Origin: Oscarella lobularis
Taxonomy: Eukaryota > Porifera > Homoscleromorpha > Homosclerophorida > Oscarellidae
Direction of reading: 5' to 3'
DNA length: 64,000 nt
Assembly: GCF_947507565.1 (NCBI RefSeq)
Contig: NC_089178.1
Location: 558,001 to 622,000 of the forward strand
In this document: in pieces, positions 59,806 to 64,000 of the stretch
How the letters are laid out: every line of letters starts with the position of its first letter
How positions within the stretch are numbered: position 1 is the stretch's first letter
Translations under genes and position numbers: made by a program
The notes under the pieces: generated by a model
What the model saw: the letters and a program-made list of their open reading frames with translations, nothing else
What the model was told of the DNA's origin: nothing
The model's database searches: none

Positions 59806-60256
59806 ATGACTGACTCTCAATTGTACTGCTGTGTTTTTGATGTTTGTTTGCTGAGCTTGGCGCCAAGGTTGGTCTGTCGTTGCTAGCGCGTGCTAACATT
59901 TACTCATGTCTTCCTAAGAATGTCGTCCTCGCTGTCCAAACCCTGTTTTGTGACCCTAAAGTAGTTATTGAGCCTTCGCGGATCCGTTAGGTCTGAAAAT
60001 GTAATTCGCGCAATTTCAATTGGTACGGGACTCATTCTATCCGGGTTTTTAGCTCTGCGACGAACATGTCTTCTTACATACCTACGCAGACAATAAACTT
60101 CAAAATCATTATCACAGATTATGTGTGCAGGACTGAGCTGCAGGTCTGTGATACATGTACAGAGCGTGAATATAATACCCTGAAATTTTATGACGTCACA
60201 TTATCTAAGGCGCTCGCGTACTGTAAGCGGTGGGAGGCTATTTATGATGGCCATCT
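59806..60256. other. Downstream flank of member 3
   Basis: This holds the likely 3' UTR, with a candidate AATAAA at 60092, and runs up to the junction at 60257 where the second copy of the 5.9-kb duplication begins. Nothing else is visible. Confidence 0.55.
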
Positions 60257-60737
60257 CTAGTAGCTTTGCATTCTGTTGTTATACACGGGGACACATTTCG
60301 TGAAGATTCGCGCGCCGCAATCCATGCCCGGGACCTTTGTCCCCGACATCCGGGCGGGCATCGTTGTCGCTTTCGGCAGCGAAACAACAGAGAGACTGTC
60401 AGAGAGCTGCATTGAAGAACCTAAGGATCAGCGTGTTTGTTTGCTTCAAGGAAATCGGTCATAGGAAGCGTCGCGACCTGTTTCGGTTCCACGCATAAAT
60501 GCCTCCTGCACAGCTTGTAGGAGTGGAGGTAAGGCCTGGGTGGCGCGTGACCTTCCATATTGTGCTCATTTATCTCAAGTTTCTTGCAGCTCTGGTCAAT
60601 CGCGCCCCTCGCGGGGTCCAACGGTCTTTTCAAGGACCCATTGCATGAAATGAACTGAGACCGTTGGAGCGATTTGTCCGTGCCCTTGCACGTGCTTTCC
60701 CGTCGCTCCTTCGCGTGGCCGGCACGCAGAGCCTGTG

Positions 60738-60891
60738 ATTGGACGGCTATATCTGATGTCGAGATTACCTACCGCATATATGCGTGCGTCGCTCGTGAGA
60801 AGACCTTTGTCTTTCGTTCTTCTCCCAGCAGGTAAGACGCTTAAAATTTCGTCCGTTGAGGCCGACCTTTTTCGATGCTGCTTCTGTGTAG
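60738..60891 (+). promoter_or_regulatory. Promoter and 5' UTR intron of member 4
   Basis: This is a duplicate of the member 3 promoter: an inverted CCAAT box from 60738, catatatgcg at 60775-60784 and a 5' UTR intron from 60832 to 60891. The start codon is at 60925. Confidence 0.62.
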
Positions 60892-60924
60892 CCTTCTAGC
60901 TCATCGCAACCGGGCTGAGAGAGA

Positions 60925-63900
60925 ATGAAGACTTTCCTCGTGGTTTTTCTTGGTCTGTTTTGTTGGGCAGAGTCAGACTCATTCGTATGTTTGGACGTTT
61001 CGCTCGAATTTACGATTTGCTAGCTCTCTTCATTGCAGAGTGGTGACTTGCTCACGAATCAGCACTCAGACTTGGCCTTTCCGGATGAACGTAAACTCTT
61101 TTTACGTGGGCTTGCGCAAGAAATTTCATTGTGTTTGTAGATCCTTGCGACGTGCCTCCATTTCCGGAGAAATGTACCGAAGACGAATTTTGCTTTCTGA
61201 ATGAAACTGGACTTGCCTTCTGCTCGCAGTTTGAAGGTACACGCCGACGCACCATTGTTCTCCTCGAGATTCTTAGATATGCAGAAACGGGGGCGAAGTT
61301 TTAATTCAATTTGTGTCTTTTCTCACCAGGTCCGAAGGAGCACCACTATGATCGAATTTGCAGGCGGTTGACTATTCGCGGCCAAACTGTGAAGGACTGC
61401 CGATGTCGGGCAAAGTGCTGTGACCGCCGAAAGAAGAGCGAAATTGTCTGCGGGACCAACCAATGCTCTTACCCTACGGCGTGTCATTTGCATCAGCATG
61501 CGTGCGAGATTGGGAAGCGCATCCACATCAAGAAAACGAAAACGTGCAACATCGAAAAGTCTCCTGACGATTGTCCATTTTACGCTCAAATCGATACTCC
61601 TTCTCCTTCAAACGTATTTGTGTCTTTGGACGCGTCTGAAATCGTTTCATGGGTTATCAAAGTCACCCCAAATATTTCCGACTGGATTGAATGGGCACAG
61701 GTAAACAGGACTATTGATGCGTTCGAAACTCGTAAAATTGCGCCAGACGAAGCTTATTCTTCACTGTTTCGTTCTCTGGAAGTGCTTGACACTCTCGGTG
61801 TCATTGACTTTCCTAGAGAACCTCTTTACCTTGACTATGTGAGAAAGGAGCGTGTCTATTCATTGGAGTCTCTAGCAATGGGGTCGCCTTTGAATAAGTC
61901 TTCAGCCATCGCCGATGCATTTTTTACTCTTTCCCCGTATGATTTCTTAACTTTACCTAAGAAAGAAGTGTCCATCCTTAAAGACGCGGTTTTCAATGAA
62001 CAAGTCTTTCTGCCGTGCCAAGTGAAGAACACGCTGAAAGTCAATTGGTTTCGCAATGGAACGGAACTAATAGACGGCGTCAAGTACAAAATTCTTACCA
62101 GCGGTCTCCTTATTCAAAACTTTCGTTCTATTGACGGGGGTGAATATGCGTGTGAGGCATTGGGTCCGTTTGGCTCAAAGGCCATAGCAACAATATACGT
62201 TGACGTGAAAGGTACAGATAATGGGACTGTCATAGATATCATCTCAACACGTGTATTTCTGTTTAGCTAACTATTCGTCGTTGTCGTTGCCTCCATACAT
62301 TTCGCAACCAAGTCCCTTCCTGTTGAATCACACAGTGTGGCTTGGTCAACATCCAGCACTTCGTTTCAGGAAATTCAACGGCTTTTAATGTAACATTCGT
62401 CAATTACACGACACCATACCTGGAACTGACTAACGTCTCTCTTTCAAATCTGACGTTCGTCAATTGCACTATTGACACTCTGGTTTTGTCAGGCATCACC
62501 GCAAAACATATCGCCTACGTAAATGTAACGCTGAAGAACGTTACCCACACCAATGGTCGTATTTTCAACCACACAATCATCAATTCAACGATCATGAATG
62601 CCACTTACACTGACTTTGCGTTTGTCAACGGTTCTATTCACAACACGACTTGGATCACATTGAAAGCAACCAGAATGGCATTCATCAATCAGATGATGAT
62701 GAACGTGACGTTTGCGAGCAAGAATAGACCGAATTATCGCGACTGCAACCCGACTTACTGGAACCCGACTTACTGGAACGAGGTATCTGTACTACAAGAC
62801 AGCTATTTCATGAACATGACCATGCTCAATTGGACGCTCGCCAACATGACTTTGAAGAACGTGTCTCACATCGGCGTGTTTTCATTCAATCACTCCATCG
62901 TCAATACAACGTTCTTCAATTCGAATTTTGTCGACTACATGTCGATCAACGGTTCAGCGAACGACAGCATGTGGTTCAATTCAACATCGTTCATGACCAC
63001 GTACATCAATCGTACGTTGAGCAACGTAACACTTCGGAACGCAACGACAATAAATTCTAACGAGATCAACATGACGTTTGTGAACGGTACACATCGCGAC
63101 AGTGTGTGGAAAAACTGTTCGCTAGTCAACGTTACCGAGACGAACGTGACGGCGGAGAACATCACTGTGAGTGGCACGTGGTTCGTCAACTACACGAGAG
63201 TCAACTACACGCTATCGAATTCAACGTTCATTGAAGGAGGACTAGTGAATTTCACGTCGATAAACACCACGTATCTGAATACGACGTACGGCAATTTCTC
63301 TGTACTGAATGGAAGCTTTGTCAATGTGACCGAACTGAACGTGACTGTGTGGAATACGACTATTACAAACAGTTCGTTTATCAACTACACAAGGCTCAAC
63401 TACAGCATTGTTCTTTCTCAGCTGAAAAACATCTCGATGGTGAATTTCACGTCCATCAATTCTACCTATATCAACATGACTTATTCGAATTTCTCAATCG
63501 TGAACGCGAGTTTCATCAACGGAACCGAATTCAACCTTACGTCGTGGAATGTCAGTATCGTAAATAGTTCTTTCGTCAACTACACGAGAGTCAACTACAC
63601 CGTCTATCATTCCAAGCTCGAGAACATTTCTATGCTGAACTTTACGTCGATCAACGCCTCGTACATCAACACGACGTACTCAAATTTCTCAATCGTGAAT
63701 GCGAGCTTTATCAACGGAACCGAATTCAACCTTACGTCGTGGAATGTCAGTATCTCAAACTGCTCGTTCACGAATTACACACGAGTCAACTATACCGTTT
63801 ATCATTCCAAGCTCGAGAACGTTTCTATGCTGAACTTTACATCGATCAACGCCTCGTACATCAACACGACGTACTTGAATGTATCGATTGTAAATGCGAG

Positions 63901-64000
63901 CTACGTTAATGTCACCGAATTCAATCTGACGTCTTGCAATGTGAGCATTGTAAACTGTTCATTCATCAATTACACAAGGGTCAATTACACGCTGTGCCAC
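60925..64000 (+). pseudogene. Kazal/Ig/sequon pentapeptide protein, member 4, frameshifted and cut by window edge
   Basis: Exons 60925-60984, 61039-61090, 61141-61236, 61330-62211 and 62267 onward copy member 3, with signal peptide, HPCDVPPFPEKC motif, Kazal-like, helical and Ig domains (DGGEYACEA) intact. Early in the repeat exon there is one extra g at 62380-62381 (aacggctttt against aatgcttt in member 3), giving TAA at 62386-62388. Past this point the original frame is open to the window end (1.6 kb of sequon pentamers such as YINTTYLNVSIVNASYVNVT). A single error or very young frameshift is therefore the only lesion visible. As read, the product would end just after the Ig domain. The gene continues beyond the window. 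Confidence 0.75.

Larger units (their letters stand above)
54363..60256 (+). repeat. 5.9-kb tandem segmental duplication, first unit
   Basis: Sequence beginning ctagtagctttgcattctgt at 54363 recurs at 60257, an offset of 5894 bp. Similarity then continues through the promoter, 5' UTR intron, all exons and the start of the repeat exon to the right window edge. The unit therefore contains member 3 complete, and the second unit contains member 4. The upstream parts are almost identical, with small indels, so the duplication is young. Confidence 0.88.

Overview
The window comes from an animal nuclear genome. It carries spliced genes with canonical GT-AG introns that are mostly 50-70 bp, single-copy eukaryotic genes (BUB3, DNASE2, FUT8, mitochondrial ribosomal protein L16), and many secreted multidomain proteins (TNFR-like, VIT/vWA, EGF/laminin-G, Kazal/Ig). 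Very small introns, tight packing and large private tandem families of extracellular proteins suggest an early-branching metazoan, most likely a sponge (homoscleromorph type). That placement is an inference; no marker here proves it. All exon models below were built by hand from splice signals, reading phase and family resemblance.

Layout. 1-5.1 kb is satellite DNA: three tandem arrays whose units all contain short palindromes, interrupted at 3.7-4.0 kb by unique sequence with an INO80E-like first exon. 5.6-7.5 kb holds two tandem genes for small TNFR-like type I membrane proteins. 7.9-9.5 kb is a secreted sialidase, convergent with BUB3 (minus strand, 9.6-11.2 kb), followed by lysosomal DNase II (minus, 11.4-12.5 kb). 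DNase II is divergent, over 229 bp, from the first of two tandem FUT8-type core fucosyltransferases (12.8-16.5 kb). 16.49-16.60 kb is a perfect fold-back insertion flanked by a 12-bp direct repeat. 16.6-30.4 kb is a five-copy tandem family of VIT + vWA proteins related to VWA5A/PARP4; the fifth copy has a 1-bp frameshift. 31.0-31.7 kb encodes MRPL16.

32.8-42.4 kb is a single 26-exon gene of 2149 codons. It encodes a leishmanolysin-type (M8) metalloprotease domain joined to about 27 EGF repeats and three laminin-G domains. I do not know this architecture as a described one, and its zinc motif reads HDIMH rather than HExxH.

43.2 kb to the end is a tandem family (four members; the last is cut by the window edge) of secreted proteins with signal peptide, Kazal-like domain, unrecognised helical domain, Ig domain and a very long pentapeptide repeat in which nearly every five residues contain an N-glycosylation sequon (N-x-S/T). 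The first member has about 2320 residues of such repeat, including seven near-identical 390-bp units. The repeat fits the pentapeptide quadrilateral beta-helix pattern with Asn facing outward, so I infer a rigid rod carrying an extreme density of N-glycans. This is the strongest candidate for an undescribed system here.

Several genes share a surface and glycan theme (core fucosyltransferases, sialidase, hyper-sequon proteins, EGF/LamG protease-like protein). Neighbourhood alone does not show that they work together.
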